From NCBI RefSeq assembly GCF_004310865.1, contig NZ_SIXI01000002.1:372001-436000 (forward strand): DNA of 64,000 nt, in the 5' to 3' direction. The translations under genes were made by a program, and so were the position numbers. The first letter of the stretch is position 1. The number at the start of each line of letters is the position of its first letter. This document shows, in pieces, positions 18,626 to 31,500 of the stretch. The stretch is from Aquabacterium lacunae (GTDB taxonomy: Bacteria; Pseudomonadota; Gammaproteobacteria; Burkholderiales; Burkholderiaceae_C). The notes under the pieces were generated by a model. It was not told where the DNA came from. It worked only from the letters and a program-made list of their open reading frames with translations, and searched no databases.

Positions 18626-20479
18626 ATGAGTGCCACCCCCATCACCCAACGCCTGCAGGCCCTGCGCGCTGCGCTGGCCGCACGCGGCATCCAGGCCGCG
18701 CTGATCCCCTCCAGTGACCCGCACCTGTCGGAATACCTGCCCGAACGCTGGCAGGGCCGGCAATGGCTCAGTGGCTTCACTGGCTCATCGGGCACCCTGC
18801 TGGTGGCCGCCGACCGCGCCGCCCTGTTCACCGACAGCCGCTACTGGGCGCAGGCCGAGACCGAGCTGGCCGGCACCGGCATCGACCTGGTCAAGCTGGA
18901 CGGCGCCTTCTCGCCCGCCTGTGCGCGCTGGCTCGCCGATCTGGGCTTGTCTGGCCAGCCCGCGCTGGCCTTCGATGGCCTGGTCATGGGCCTGGCCGCG
19001 GTGCAGCAACTGAAGGAAGCCCTTCAGGCGCAGGCCCCAGCGTGGCAGGTGCAGCCGCAACTTGACGTGCTGGAGGCCATCTGGGCCGACCGCCCCGGCC
19101 TGCCCACGGCCGCGGTGTACGAACACACCGCCCCTTTTGCCTGCACGTCGCGCGCCGACAAGCTGTCGGCCTTGCGCCAGGCCATGGGGGCCCGAGGGGC
19201 CAGCCACCACTGGATCGCCACGCTCGACGACCTGGCCTGGGTGCTGAACCTGCGCGGCGCCGATGTGGACTACAACCCCGTGTTCCTGGCCCACCTGCTG
19301 GTGCATGCCGATGGGGCCGAGTTGTTCGTGCCCGAGGGCAAGGTGGCACCCGAACTGGCCGAGCGGCTGGCGGCCGATGGCGTGCAACTCAGGCCCTACG
19401 CCGAGGCGCTGGACGCCCTGGCGGCCCTGCCCCCAGGCAGCGTGCTGCTGATCGACCCCAAGCGTGTCACCCATGGCCTGCGCCAGCGTGTGCCTGCTCA
19501 CACCCGCGTGGTCGAGGCCCTCAACCCGACCACGCTGGCCAAATCACGCAAGACCGATGCCGAGGCCGAGCACATCCGCGAAGCCATGGAACGAGACGGC
19601 GCGGCCATGTGCCGGTTTTATGCCTGGTTCGAGCAGGCCCTGGGGCGCGAAGCCATCAGCGAGCTGACAGTGGACGAACGCCTCAGCGCCGAGCGCGCCA
19701 AGGAGGCCGATTTCGTGTCGCTGAGCTTCCCCACCATTGCCGGTTTCAACGCCAATGGCGCCCTGCCCCACTACCGCGCCACACCCGAGGCCTTTGGCCA
19801 CATCAGCACGCCACAAGGCCTGGTGGCCCAGGGCCTGCTGCTGATCGATTCGGGTGCGCAGTACCTGGGTGGCACCACCGACATCACCCGGGTGTGGCCC
19901 ATTGGTCAGCCCAGCGCTGCGCAAAAGCGCGATTACACCCTGGTGCTCAAGGGCACCATCGGCCTGTCACGCGCCCGCTTCCCGCAGGGCACGCTGGCCC
20001 CCATGCTGGATGCCCTGGCGCGGGCGCCCCTGTGGGCCGAAGGCATCGATTTCGGCCATGGCACGGGGCATGGTGTGGGCTACTTCATGAACGTGCACGA
20101 AGGGCCGCAGTCCATTTCCAAGGCTGTGCCAAACGCCGACATGGCCATGCAGCCGGGCATGATCACCTCCATCGAACCCGGCCTGTACCGCCCTGGGCGC
20201 TGGGGCATCCGCATCGAAAACCTGGTGCTGAATGTGGCCCTGCCACCGGTGCAAAACGCGGAGCCGGGCGAGCCCGAACATGGTCAGTACCTGGCGTTTG
20301 AAACCTTGACGCTGTGCCCGATCGACACGCGCTGCATCGACCTGACACTGATGCGGGCCGATGAAGTGCAATGGCTGAATCAGTACCACGCCGAGGTTCG
20401 CCGCCGGCTGGCGCCCCGGGTCGAGGGCGATGCACTGACATGGCTGTTGGCGCGCACCGAGCCCGTGCCGACGCACTGA
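18626..20479 (+). CDS. Xaa-Pro aminopeptidase (M24 family metallopeptidase)
   Basis: 617 residues from ATG 18626, the three-domain large form of aminopeptidase P. Two creatinase-like N-terminal domains (SDPHLSEYLPERWQGRQWLSGFTGSSGTLLV) precede the pita-bread catalytic domain (~310-540). Metal ligands are visible: two Asp in LIDSGAQYLGGTTDITRVW, His in GHGTGHGVGYFMNVHEGP, and Glu in ITSIEPGLYRPGRWGIRIEN and FETLTLCPID. It removes N-terminal residues preceding proline in cytoplasmic peptides. It converges on a histidine kinase gene with 21 bp between stops. Confidence 0.93.
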   Translation: MSATPITQRLQALRAALAARGIQAALIPSSDPHLSEYLPERWQGRQWLSGFTGSSGTLLVAADRAALFTDSRYWAQAETELAGTGIDLVKLDGAFSPACARWLADLGLSGQPALAFDGLVMGLAAVQQLKEALQAQAPAWQVQPQLDVLEAIWADRPGLPTAAVYEHTAPFACTSRADKLSALRQAMGARGASHHWIATLDDLAWVLNLRGADVDYNPVFLAHLLVHADGAELFVPEGKVAPELAERLAADGVQLRPYAEALDALAALPPGSVLLIDPKRVTHGLRQRVPAHTRVVEALNPTTLAKSRKTDAEAEHIREAMERDGAAMCRFYAWFEQALGREAISELTVDERLSAERAKEADFVSLSFPTIAGFNANGALPHYRATPEAFGHISTPQGLVAQGLLLIDSGAQYLGGTTDITRVWPIGQPSAAQKRDYTLVLKGTIGLSRARFPQGTLAPMLDALARAPLWAEGIDFGHGTGHGVGYFMNVHEGPQSISKAVPNADMAMQPGMITSIEPGLYRPGRWGIRIENLVLNVALPPVQNAEPGEPEHGQYLAFETLTLCPIDTRCIDLTLMRADEVQWLNQYHAEVRRRLAPRVEGDALTWLLARTEPVPTH

Positions 20480-20500
20480 AAGCCCTTCGGGGCAGGCGTC

Positions 20501-22378
20501 TCAGGCGGTGGCGCGCCGGCGTTCGCCCTGTCCCATCAGGGCCCGCGCTGTGCGACGGCCACCACGCAGCAGGTGCCGCCGGATCACCTTCACCAGGTCG
20601 CCCTGGTGAAAGGGTTTGGCCAGGTGGTCGTCCATGCCAGCTTCGAGGCAAGCCCTCTGATCTTCCACCTGCGCAGCAGCCGTCAGCGCGATGATGGGCA
20701 GGCGTTCGCCCCCCTTGTGCTGTTCGACTGACCGGATGTGACGGGTGGCTTCGAAGCCGTCCATCTCGGGCATCTGGCAATCCATCAGGACCAGATCCGC
20801 CTCGTGCAGGGTCAGCCACTCCAGGGCCTGCCGCCCGTTTTCTGCCGTGGCCACCACCAGGCCCAGTTGCTCCAGTTCGGCCTGGGCCACCATGGCGTTG
20901 ACCGGGTTGTCTTCGACCAGCAGCACCGTGCCATGAAGCGGGGTGCGAGGCTCTGTGGGCGTGGGCCAGGTGTTGAGCGTGCCCATGGCGGTCGACGGCA
21001 CAGCCAGCGCTGGTCCGGGCACCACCTTGAGCGGCAGCACGCATCTGAACAGCGTGCCCTCGCCCAATTGACTGTCGCACACCAGCTCGCCCCCCATGGC
21101 CTCGCACACCTGACGCGCAATGCTCAAGCCCAGACCGCTGCCGGGGCTCTTGCGCCGGTGGCTGCCGTCGAGCTGCTGAAAGGCGTCGAAGATGCGCTCC
21201 GTCTCGCTGGGCGCCATGCCAATGCCGGTGTCCTGCACTTCGATGTGGAACCACGACCTGTCGCCACCGGGTTCGGTGAAGCCCTGGTGCAGCCGCACGG
21301 TGATCTGACCGCGCTCGGTGAACTTCACGGCGTTGGACAACAGATTGCCCAGCACCTGGCGTATGCGGTCACCGTCGGCTTGCACCCAGACCCCGTCAGG
21401 CAGGCGATTCTCCAGCTCGACCGACAGACCTTTGTCGAGCGCCGAGACTTCGGCCACTGCGGCGGCATCGCGCACCAGCTCGTGCAGGGCCACCTGCCGC
21501 TCGGCCAGCTCCAGCTGGCCAGACTGCAGACGCGCATGGTCGAGCACATCATTGATCACGTGCAGCAGGTGCTGCCCCGCGCCCTGCAGCAAGTTCAGGC
21601 GCTGGTGAGCCTCCTGGGTCTGCAACTCGCTTCGCAGCATGCGTGAAAGGCCCAGGATGCCGTGCAGCGGCGTGCGAAGCTCATGGCCCATGGCGGCCAG
21701 GAAATGACCTTTGGCCTCCTGCAATTGCTCGGCCTCGTTCAGGGCCTGGGCTCTGGCCTCGGCAATGTGGTCACTCTGGAAACGCAACTGAAGCAGTTCG
21801 CCCAGGCGCCGGTGGCTGCGCACGGCCTCGACCCACAAGATGACGGCAAAGCCGAGCAAGGTGATGGTACCGAACAGGCCGTAGTCGGAGCCCAGGGTCA
21901 GGCAATAGCCGACACCTGGCAACAGCACTGGCGCCAGCCAGAGCGCTGCCGCACGCTGGTCGGGCATCAGCATGAGCGTGCCACTGGCCGCCATGCCTGC
22001 CACCGAGCCCAGGACAATGGCCTGAAGGTCGGTGCGCCCGTGCAAAGGCAGCATCCAAACAGACAGTCCCCACACGGTGGCATAGGCCAGGGTGTACACC
22101 AGGAATCCGCGGCGCCAGTGCGGCGCTTCGGGGTCTGCGGCGTGACGAAAACTCAGGGCGTGGTGCGCCCGAAGCAGGGACAGCAGCAAAGCACTGATCA
22201 TCCAGACCATGGCCCCCCTCAGGCTGGCCTCAGGGCGCATGTGGTTGACCAGCGCCACCAGCATCACTGCGAACACGGCCGCCCAGAGAGAGGCCAAGGG
22301 CACATGGGCGTGCAGCATGCGCGTTCGGGCATGCTGCATCTGGCTCTGCATGGATGGAGGATGGGACTGGGGCGACAT
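20501..22378 (-). CDS. Hybrid sensor histidine kinase / response regulator
   Basis: 625 residues. Residues ~25-185 hold six or seven hydrophobic helices in a 7TM-like sensor region without a large periplasmic domain. HisKA has the phospho-acceptor His232 (AMGHELRTPLHGILGLSRML), and HATPase_c has the N box (LGNLLSNAVKF) plus DTGIGM and GSGLGL. A receiver domain (~484-605) carries the acidic pocket LLVEDN, phospho-acceptor Asp533 (LVLMDCQMPEMDG) and the Lys in LAKPFHQGD. No Hpt domain or separate regulator is encoded nearby, so the downstream partner is unknown. Confidence 0.93.
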   Translation of the reverse strand: MSPQSHPPSMQSQMQHARTRMLHAHVPLASLWAAVFAVMLVALVNHMRPEASLRGAMVWMISALLLSLLRAHHALSFRHAADPEAPHWRRGFLVYTLAYATVWGLSVWMLPLHGRTDLQAIVLGSVAGMAASGTLMLMPDQRAAALWLAPVLLPGVGYCLTLGSDYGLFGTITLLGFAVILWVEAVRSHRRLGELLQLRFQSDHIAEARAQALNEAEQLQEAKGHFLAAMGHELRTPLHGILGLSRMLRSELQTQEAHQRLNLLQGAGQHLLHVINDVLDHARLQSGQLELAERQVALHELVRDAAAVAEVSALDKGLSVELENRLPDGVWVQADGDRIRQVLGNLLSNAVKFTERGQITVRLHQGFTEPGGDRSWFHIEVQDTGIGMAPSETERIFDAFQQLDGSHRRKSPGSGLGLSIARQVCEAMGGELVCDSQLGEGTLFRCVLPLKVVPGPALAVPSTAMGTLNTWPTPTEPRTPLHGTVLLVEDNPVNAMVAQAELEQLGLVVATAENGRQALEWLTLHEADLVLMDCQMPEMDGFEATRHIRSVEQHKGGERLPIIALTAAAQVEDQRACLEAGMDDHLAKPFHQGDLVKVIRRHLLRGGRRTARALMGQGERRRATA

Positions 22379-22506
22379 GGCAGATTCTTTGGAAATCGTG
22401 CTGCCAGTGTTGCAAGCGCCCCCCTCAGGCCTTCATAGCAAATCCCCTCGGGCTCCCCCACTGTCACCGTGAATTCTGGACATTCGATCCCCCCTGCCCG
22501 CGGGGG

Positions 22507-22854
22507 TCAGCGCAGCCGTCCCACATAGCGCTGCGACAGTTCTGCACTACGGGAGACTGACTCGCTGCGCGACTCAGGGCGCAGTTCGCTGTCGTGCCAG
22601 CGAGAAGGCACCTCGTTGGCGGCTTCGCTGGCCTTGGCCGGGCGGCGTGGGCGCAAGGGTTCAAAAGCCGCCTCAAGCCGGTCGGCCAGGGTGTTCAGGT
22701 CAGGATCCTGTTCGGCGCGGCACAAGCGCACCATGGCCAGGGCGTACTCCACATTGCTGGCCATCCATTCGGTGTCGGTGACACGACCCAGCTTGCGTCG
22801 CATGGCGACGTGCAGGTGGGCGGCGATGGCGAGGCGTTGGCTGTCTGTGCTCAT
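22507..22854 (-). CDS. Hypothetical protein
   Basis: 115 residues, unrecognised. ATG 22854 is preceded by GGGAG at good spacing, supporting a real gene. The N-terminal ~65 residues are predicted helical (RLAIAAHLHVAMRRKLGRVTDTEWMASNVEYALAMVRLC), and the C-terminal ~45 are rich in Arg, Ser and Glu and likely disordered. There is no signal peptide or membrane helix. It lies alone between the histidine kinase (same strand, 128 bp away) and a divergent glutathione transferase. Confidence 0.65.
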   Translation of the reverse strand: MSTDSQRLAIAAHLHVAMRRKLGRVTDTEWMASNVEYALAMVRLCRAEQDPDLNTLADRLEAAFEPLRPRRPAKASEAANEVPSRWHDSELRPESRSESVSRSAELSQRYVGRLR

Positions 22855-23020
22855 GGAAACTCCCTGGTTCGGTTCTCGGCATGTGCAAATATGGTGCCAA
22901 GTTGTGACAAATGGTCAGCCTCTGCACAGGGGGTCCCCCGCGAACACGGGGCCGATTTTCAGAAGGCGCACCGAAAAGGCACACTGTGAGATCCCAGCAC
23001 AGCCCCCTCACGGTTTTTCC

Positions 23021-23686
23021 ATGCGCCTGAGCATCTCGCACAAGACCTATTCCTCGTGGTCACTTCGCCCCTGGTTGCTGATGAAGCAGCTGGGCATTGC
23101 CTTTGAAGAACACATGGTGCTGTTCGGCGACGAGCCCGCCTGGCAGGCCTACCGACAGCAGGTGCCCTCGGGCAAGGTGCCCGCGCTTCACACACCCGAA
23201 GGCCTGGTGTGGGATTCCATGGGCATCACCGAATACCTGGCCGAACGTTTTGAAGGGGTGTGGCCCGACGCCCCGGCCGCGCGTGCGTGGGCCCGTTGCG
23301 CGGCCGCCGAAATGCACAGCGGCTTTGGCACGCTGCGCACGCAGTGCTCGATGAACACGCTGCGCACCTTTGAGATGAAGGCCATCGACGCGGCCTTGCA
23401 GAAAGACCTCGACCGCCTGCAGGCGCTGTGGGGTGAAGGCCTGCAGCGCTTCGGCGGGCCCTTCCTGGCGGGCGATCGCTTCACAGCGGTCGACGCCTTC
23501 TTTGCGCCCGTGGCCTTCCGGCTCAAGGCCTACCAGCTGCCCGTGCAGCCCGAGGTTCAGGCCTATGCCGAGCGCCTGCTGGCCTTGCCGGCCGTGCAGG
23601 AATGGGTGCAGGCCGCGCGCAGCGAGCCCACCGACCCACCGCACGAAGAAGCCTGCACCGGCTGGGCGAACCCCGTCAGTCCTTGA
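23021..23686 (+). CDS. Glutathione S-transferase family protein
   Basis: 221 residues from ATG 23021. The N-terminal thioredoxin-like domain begins MRLSISHKTYSSWSLRPWLLMKQLGI, with Ser in SSWSLRP as the likely catalytic residue, and PSGKVPALHTPEGLVWDSMGITEYLAE contains the cis-Pro and the Asp-Ser glutathione contact (DS). The all-helical C-terminal domain includes GPFLAGDRFTAVDAFFAPV with the N-capping motif. Substrate unknown. Its 3' end overlaps the convergent enoyl-CoA hydratase-like gene by 11 bp. Confidence 0.9.
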   Translation: MRLSISHKTYSSWSLRPWLLMKQLGIAFEEHMVLFGDEPAWQAYRQQVPSGKVPALHTPEGLVWDSMGITEYLAERFEGVWPDAPAARAWARCAAAEMHSGFGTLRTQCSMNTLRTFEMKAIDAALQKDLDRLQALWGEGLQRFGGPFLAGDRFTAVDAFFAPVAFRLKAYQLPVQPEVQAYAERLLALPAVQEWVQAARSEPTDPPHEEACTGWANPVSP

Positions 23687-24506
23687 ACTGGGGCGTCTGC
23701 TTGGCCATGCTGGCCATCATGGCCGCCATCAGGTCGGACGACATCAGCATGGCCGAGTTCCAGGTGGCGATGTAGTTCAGGCCGTCGGCCACGCTGTGGT
23801 CGCGGCTGTAGTTCAGCATCTCCTTGGTGCCTCGGATGCTCAGCGGCGATTTGGCCGCGATCTGGGCCGCCAGTTCGCGCACGCCGGCCACCAGGGCCTC
23901 GCGGCTGTCGTACACCGTGTTGACCAGGCCGATGCGCTGGGCCTCGTCGGCCAGCACCTTGCGGCCCGTGAAGGCCATCTCGCGCACCAGGCCCTGGTGC
24001 CCGATCAGCTTGGGCAGGCGCTGCAGGGTGCCCACGTCGGCCACCATGCCGATGTCGATTTCCTTGATGGTGAAGTAAGCGTCGGCGCTGGCGTAGCGCA
24101 TGTCGGCGCAGCAGATCAGGTCGACCCCACCGCCCACACAGCCGCCGTGGATGGCGGCCAGCACGGGCTTGCGGCACTTTTCCAGGCTGGTCAGGGTGTC
24201 CTGCAGCTCCAGCACCAGGGCGCGCAGCTTCTCGCGCGAGCGGCCATCGCACTCGTCCTTGATCTGGCCTTGCAGGCCCATCATCATGGTCAGGTCGATG
24301 CCGGAGGTGAAGTGCTTGCCCTCGCCTTCCAGCACCACCACGCGCACCTCGGGCGTGCGGTCAGCCCATTGCATGGCCGAACGGATGTCCTGCCACATGG
24401 CCCAGTTCATGGCGTTGGCCTTGTCCGGGCGGTTCAGGGTGACGGTGGAGATGTGGTCGGCCAGCGCAATGCGCAGGGTCTCCAGCTGAGGCGTTTCAAT
24501 GCTCAT
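23676..24506 (-). CDS. Enoyl-CoA hydratase/isomerase family, delta(3,5)-delta(2,4)-dienoyl-CoA isomerase-like
   Basis: 276 residues from ATG 24506, with AGGAG upstream. Crotonase fold: oxyanion loops at KHFTSGIDLTMM and HGGCVGGGVDLICCADMRYA. The segment FTIKEIDIGMVADVGTLQRLPKLIG carries the Glu and Asp typical of dienoyl-CoA isomerase (ECH1 type) rather than simple hydratase. It would shift 3,5-dienoyl-CoA to 2,4-dienoyl-CoA during oxidation of unsaturated acids. It starts 23 bp after the stop of the 2,4-dienoyl-CoA reductase gene, so the two form an operon acting on consecutive intermediates. Confidence 0.9.
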   Translation of the reverse strand: MSIETPQLETLRIALADHISTVTLNRPDKANAMNWAMWQDIRSAMQWADRTPEVRVVVLEGEGKHFTSGIDLTMMMGLQGQIKDECDGRSREKLRALVLELQDTLTSLEKCRKPVLAAIHGGCVGGGVDLICCADMRYASADAYFTIKEIDIGMVADVGTLQRLPKLIGHQGLVREMAFTGRKVLADEAQRIGLVNTVYDSREALVAGVRELAAQIAAKSPLSIRGTKEMLNYSRDHSVADGLNYIATWNSAMLMSSDLMAAMMASMAKQTPQFKD

Positions 24507-24529
24507 GGCGTGCTCCTGAAGGTGTGCGC

Positions 24530-27418
<2,889 letters not shown>

Positions 27419-27727
27419 GCACCAGGCCGAGTACACCGAATGGGCCGCCCGCATGGCCGCCCTGGCCCGCACCATGCCGGGCTATGTGTCGCACAAAGGC
27501 TTCACGGCCGACGATGGCGAGCGCGTGACCGTGGTGGAATTCGACTCTCTGGACGCCACGCAGGCCTGGGGCCGACACCCCGAGCACCTTCAGGCCATGA
27601 AGCGCGGCCGCGAAGCCTTTTACCTGCAGTACAGCCTGCAGGTGTGCGAGGTGCGCAAACACCACCACTTCGACACCACCCGGCCTGCAGCGGACACCCC
27701 GCCCCGCTGAGTCGGCATCGTGCTTGC

Positions 27728-29797
27728 ATGGCGCCCAGCAGCCCCACCCCAGCCTGCCTCGCCATGACAACACCTGCACACACAGCCCACGCCTCGGCCA
27801 ACCCGCCGAATCGCCCCCTGATCCGCCTGTACCAGGACTGGCTGGCCGAACACCGGGGCCTGCAGTTCAACAGCTATGGCGAGCTGTGGCGCTGGAGCGT
27901 GGACGAGCCCGAAGCCTTCTGGCGCAGCCTGTGGGACCACGATGGCTTCGAATCGCCCACGCCGCCCACCGTGGCGCTGGCGAATGCCCAGATGCCAGGC
28001 GCGCAATGGTTCCCGGGCACGCAGGTGAACTACGCCCAGCGCGTGCTGCGCCACGTGGCCGCCGCCGAAGCGGCCGGCGTGCCCGCCATCGTGAGTGACG
28101 ACGAACTGGGCCAGGCCCGCGAGCTGGGCTGGGCCGAACTGCAACGCCAGGTGGCCTCGCTGGCCCTGAGGCTGCGGGCGGCCGGGGTGGGCCGCGGCGA
28201 CCGCGTGGCGGCCTACCTGCCCAACATCCCGGAAACCATGGTGGCCTTCCTGGCCTGCGCCAGCCTGGGCGCCATCTGGAGCGTGTGCGCGCCCGACATG
28301 GGCACGCAGGCCGTGACCGACCGCTTCAGCCAGATCACGCCCAAGCTGCTGATCGCCACCGACGGCGTGTACTACGCGGGCAAGGCCATCGACCGCAGCG
28401 AGACCGTGCAGGCCCTGCGCGCCGCCTTGCCCAGCGTGCAGACCCTGCTGATGGTGCGCAGCCCGCATGCCCGGCAGGTGCTGCCCGCCGACATCGACTA
28501 CGAAGACGCCATTGCCGACACGGGTGAAGCCGTGCAGGCCTTCACGCCCGAATGGCTGCCCTTCGACCACCCGCTGTGGGTGGTCTATTCCAGCGGCACC
28601 ACCGGCCTGCCCAAGCCCATCGTGCATGGGCATGGCGGCATCCTGCTGATCTCGGCGGCCAGCGGCAAGCATTACGACATCGGCTGCAGTCACGCGGCCA
28701 ACAACCTGGGCGAACGCTTCCACTGGTACAGCTCGACCGGCTGGATCATGTGGAACGCGCAGCTGGCCGGCCTGCTGGACGGCGCCACCGTGTGCCTGTT
28801 CGACGGCAGCCCAGGTGGCAGCAAGGACCAGCCCGACTGGGGCGTGTTGTGGCGCTTTGCCGCCCGCCACCGCGTGACCTGGTTCGGGGCAGGCGCGGCG
28901 TTCTATGCCAGCTGCATGAAGGCCGGCATCACCTTGAGTGACTTCGGTGACCTGCGCCGCATCCGCGCCCTGGGCTCGACCGGCTCGCCCCTGGCCGAAG
29001 ACGTGCAGCGCTGGGTGAGCGACCAGTTCGCTGCACTGGGCACCCCGGACATCTGGTGGAACAACATTTCGGGTGGCACCGACTTCGCGGGGGCCTTCAT
29101 CGGCGGGCACCGCGAGCTGCCGATCCAGCCCGGGCGCATGCAATGCCGCATGCTGGGCTGCGCCGTGGAAGCCTGGAGCGAGCAAGGCCAGGCCGTGACC
29201 GACGAAGTGGGCGAGCTGGTGTGCCGCAGCCCCCTGCCCTCGATGCCGCTGTACTTCTGGGGCGACGAGGGCAACGCCCGCTACCTGGGCAGCTACTTCG
29301 ACACTTACCCCGGCGTGTGGCGCCATGGCGACTGGCTGAAGGTGCACGACGACGAGAGCTGCATCATCTACGGCCGCAGCGACGCCACCATCAACCGGCA
29401 TGGCCTGCGCATGGGCACCAGCGAGCTCTACAACGCGGTCGAGGCCCTGCCCGAGGTGCTCGACAGCCTGGTGATCGACCTGGAGTACCTGGGCAAGGAA
29501 AGCCGCATGATCATGTTCGTGAGCCTGCGGCCCGGCTTCACGATGGACGCCGCACTGCTCGCCCGCGTGCAGGGGGCCATTCGGCAGGCGGTGTCGCCTC
29601 GCTTCGTGCCCGACGAAATCCTGCAGGCCCCCGAGATCCCGCGCACGCTGTCGGGCAAGAAGCAGGAAGTACCGATCAAGAAGGTGTTCCTGGGACAGCC
29701 CCTGGCCAAGGTGGTCAACCGCGACGCCATGGCCAACCCGGGCTGCCTCCCTTGGTACCAGGCCCGCGCCGACGAGCACCTGGCACGCCAGGGCTGA
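27728..29797 (+). CDS. Acetoacetate--CoA ligase (acetoacetyl-CoA synthetase)
   Basis: 689 residues from ATG 27728; ATG 27764 is an equally possible start, and neither has a strong ribosome site. It is an acyl-adenylate-forming enzyme with the A3 motif VVYSSGTTGLPKPIVHGHGG, A5 STGWIMWN, the GDWLKVHDDESCIIYGRSDATINRHG hinge region, and the catalytic Lys region TLSGKKQEVPIKK. FNSYGELWRWSVDEPEAFWRSLWD near the start is typical of the acetoacetyl-CoA synthetase subgroup. It activates acetoacetate with ATP and CoA. The product joins beta-oxidation and the PhaB reaction. It follows padR and the ABM gene, probably in one transcript. Confidence 0.93.
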   Translation: MAPSSPTPACLAMTTPAHTAHASANPPNRPLIRLYQDWLAEHRGLQFNSYGELWRWSVDEPEAFWRSLWDHDGFESPTPPTVALANAQMPGAQWFPGTQVNYAQRVLRHVAAAEAAGVPAIVSDDELGQARELGWAELQRQVASLALRLRAAGVGRGDRVAAYLPNIPETMVAFLACASLGAIWSVCAPDMGTQAVTDRFSQITPKLLIATDGVYYAGKAIDRSETVQALRAALPSVQTLLMVRSPHARQVLPADIDYEDAIADTGEAVQAFTPEWLPFDHPLWVVYSSGTTGLPKPIVHGHGGILLISAASGKHYDIGCSHAANNLGERFHWYSSTGWIMWNAQLAGLLDGATVCLFDGSPGGSKDQPDWGVLWRFAARHRVTWFGAGAAFYASCMKAGITLSDFGDLRRIRALGSTGSPLAEDVQRWVSDQFAALGTPDIWWNNISGGTDFAGAFIGGHRELPIQPGRMQCRMLGCAVEAWSEQGQAVTDEVGELVCRSPLPSMPLYFWGDEGNARYLGSYFDTYPGVWRHGDWLKVHDDESCIIYGRSDATINRHGLRMGTSELYNAVEALPEVLDSLVIDLEYLGKESRMIMFVSLRPGFTMDAALLARVQGAIRQAVSPRFVPDEILQAPEIPRTLSGKKQEVPIKKVFLGQPLAKVVNRDAMANPGCLPWYQARADEHLARQG

Positions 29798-29834
29798 TCA
29801 GGCGGTCAGGCGGCGGCCCCGGCGCAGCAGCGCA

Positions 29835-30530
29835 TCAGCCCATCACCACGGGCCCGCCTTTGGCGATGGCCCGCTGGTAAGCCGGGCGCGCCACCATGCG
29901 GTCGCGGTAGGCCATGAGGTGCGGGTACTGCTGCGCACCGCCGGCACGCTGCAACAGGGCCTCCACGGCGAAGCTCATCTGGAAATCAGCCAGGGTCAGG
30001 TGCTGGCCCGCGAACCAGGTGTGGCGCGACAGGTGGGCTTCGATGAAGGCCAGGCTGGTGCTCAGGTTCGGGTCGATCAGCTGCTGCTGCACACGCTTGC
30101 ACAACTCGCGCGCGATGGGCCGCACGAAGAACGGCATGGGCTGCGTGGGGATGGTCATGAAGACCAGCTTCATCACGGCCCAGTTCATCAGCGAGCCTTC
30201 GGCAAAGTGCATCCAGAAACGCATCTGGAAGGCCTCGGGCGTGCCGCGCTCGGGCACCAGATGGACCAGTTCATCGGGCCAGCGGCCGCCCTGAGCCAGA
30301 TGACGCTCGGCGATGTGCTCCAGAATGGGCGCCGATTCGGCCACCGCCAGGCCGTCGTCCGTGACCACGGGTGATTTGCCCAGCGGGTGCACCTTCTTGA
30401 GCTCGGGCGGCGCCAGCCTGGTGACCGGGTGCCGCTTGTACAGTTTCAGTTCATAGGGCAGGCCCAGCTCCTCCAGCAGCCACAAGATGCGTTGCGAGCG
30501 CGAAGTCTCCAGGTGGTGGACGGTGATCAT
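29835..30530 (-). CDS. Glutathione S-transferase family protein
   Basis: 231 residues. The thioredoxin-like domain starts MITVHHLETSRSQRILWLLEELGLPYELKLY, with Ser in SRSQR the likely catalytic residue; GKSPVVTDDGLAVAESAPILEHI has the cis-Pro and the Glu-Ser glutathione contact. The helical C-terminal domain contains TWFAGQHLTLADFQMSFAVEALL. It resembles YfcG/beta-type bacterial transferases; substrate unknown. It lies 42 bp after the SDR gene on the same strand, suggesting an operon. Confidence 0.9.
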   Translation of the reverse strand: MITVHHLETSRSQRILWLLEELGLPYELKLYKRHPVTRLAPPELKKVHPLGKSPVVTDDGLAVAESAPILEHIAERHLAQGGRWPDELVHLVPERGTPEAFQMRFWMHFAEGSLMNWAVMKLVFMTIPTQPMPFFVRPIARELCKRVQQQLIDPNLSTSLAFIEAHLSRHTWFAGQHLTLADFQMSFAVEALLQRAGGAQQYPHLMAYRDRMVARPAYQRAIAKGGPVVMG

Positions 30531-30572
30531 GGGGCAGACTTTCGATGACGAAGGACAGCTGGGCGGCGTGGA

Positions 30573-31358
30573 TCACACCGGGCGGAACACGCGGGCCACG
30601 ATGTGTCGCAGCAACCAGCGCGGCGTGAAGCGGGTGGACCACACGCCCAGCTTGTTGACCAGGCCCGGCACCACGATGGCCTGGTTGCGCATGAGTGCAT
30701 CGACCGCGGTGTCGGCCACGCTGGCTGCGCTGGCAAAAGGCACCTTGTCGGCCAGCGAAATGCGCCGGGCCTTGGAGGCCACCTGCACGAACTCGCTCTG
30801 CGTCGGGCCCGGGCACAGGGCCGTGACGGCAATGCCGTGCGGCGCGAGTTCGTGGTGCAAGGCTTCGCTGTACGACAGCACATAGGCCTTGCTGGCGAAG
30901 TACACCGCCATGCCCGGACCGGGCTGGAAGGCGGCAGTGGACGCCACATTCAGGATGCGGCCCCTGCCCTGCCGCTTCATGGCCGGCAGCAGCGCGTGCG
31001 TGAGTTCGGTCAGGGCGCGCATGTTCAGGTCGATCATGCGTTGCTCGTCGGCCCACTGGTTGTCGAGGTGGTAGCCAATGTGGCCCAGGCCGGCGTTGTT
31101 CACCAGCACCTCGGGCTGCAGGCCCTGTGCCGCCAGAGCGGCGGCCAGTTGCTGCACGCCATCGGCGTCGGCCAGGTCCTGTGGCAGCACGTGGCAACGC
31201 ACACCATGCTGCTGAGCCAGTTGCTCGGCCAGAGTCTGCATGGGGCCCTTGCGGCGGGCCACCAGCACCAGGTCATGGCCACGGCGGGCCAGGCTGCGGG
31301 CGATCTGCTCGCCAATGCCAGAGGAGGCGCCAGTCACCAGGGCCAGAGGTCTCGTCAT
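30573..31358 (-). CDS. Short-chain dehydrogenase/reductase (SDR family)
   Basis: 261 residues from ATG 31358, with GGGAG upstream. Classical SDR: cofactor motif TGASSGIG (10-17), NNAG (87-90), and the catalytic Ser140, Tyr153 and Lys157 (YFASK). ARRKG after the second strand suggests NADP preference. The C-terminal stretch with Trp/Arg/Val-rich residues (TPRWLLRHIVARVF) may touch the membrane. Substrate unknown; such proteins are often annotated as acyl or steroid reductases. It heads a two-gene unit with the downstream glutathione transferase. Confidence 0.9.
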   Translation of the reverse strand: MTRPLALVTGASSGIGEQIARSLARRGHDLVLVARRKGPMQTLAEQLAQQHGVRCHVLPQDLADADGVQQLAAALAAQGLQPEVLVNNAGLGHIGYHLDNQWADEQRMIDLNMRALTELTHALLPAMKRQGRGRILNVASTAAFQPGPGMAVYFASKAYVLSYSEALHHELAPHGIAVTALCPGPTQSEFVQVASKARRISLADKVPFASAASVADTAVDALMRNQAIVVPGLVNKLGVWSTRFTPRWLLRHIVARVFRPV

Positions 31359-31500
31359 GCGGAGTGCTCCCAAAAACTACCCGGCTGAAACGCCAGGCAC
31401 ATCGGGTGTGCATTGTGAGGCCAGCGACCCAGATTTCAGCCCGGCGTGGCGCACATGACAGACGTGATGCGAGGTCTCATGCGAAGCCTCGCACAAGAGC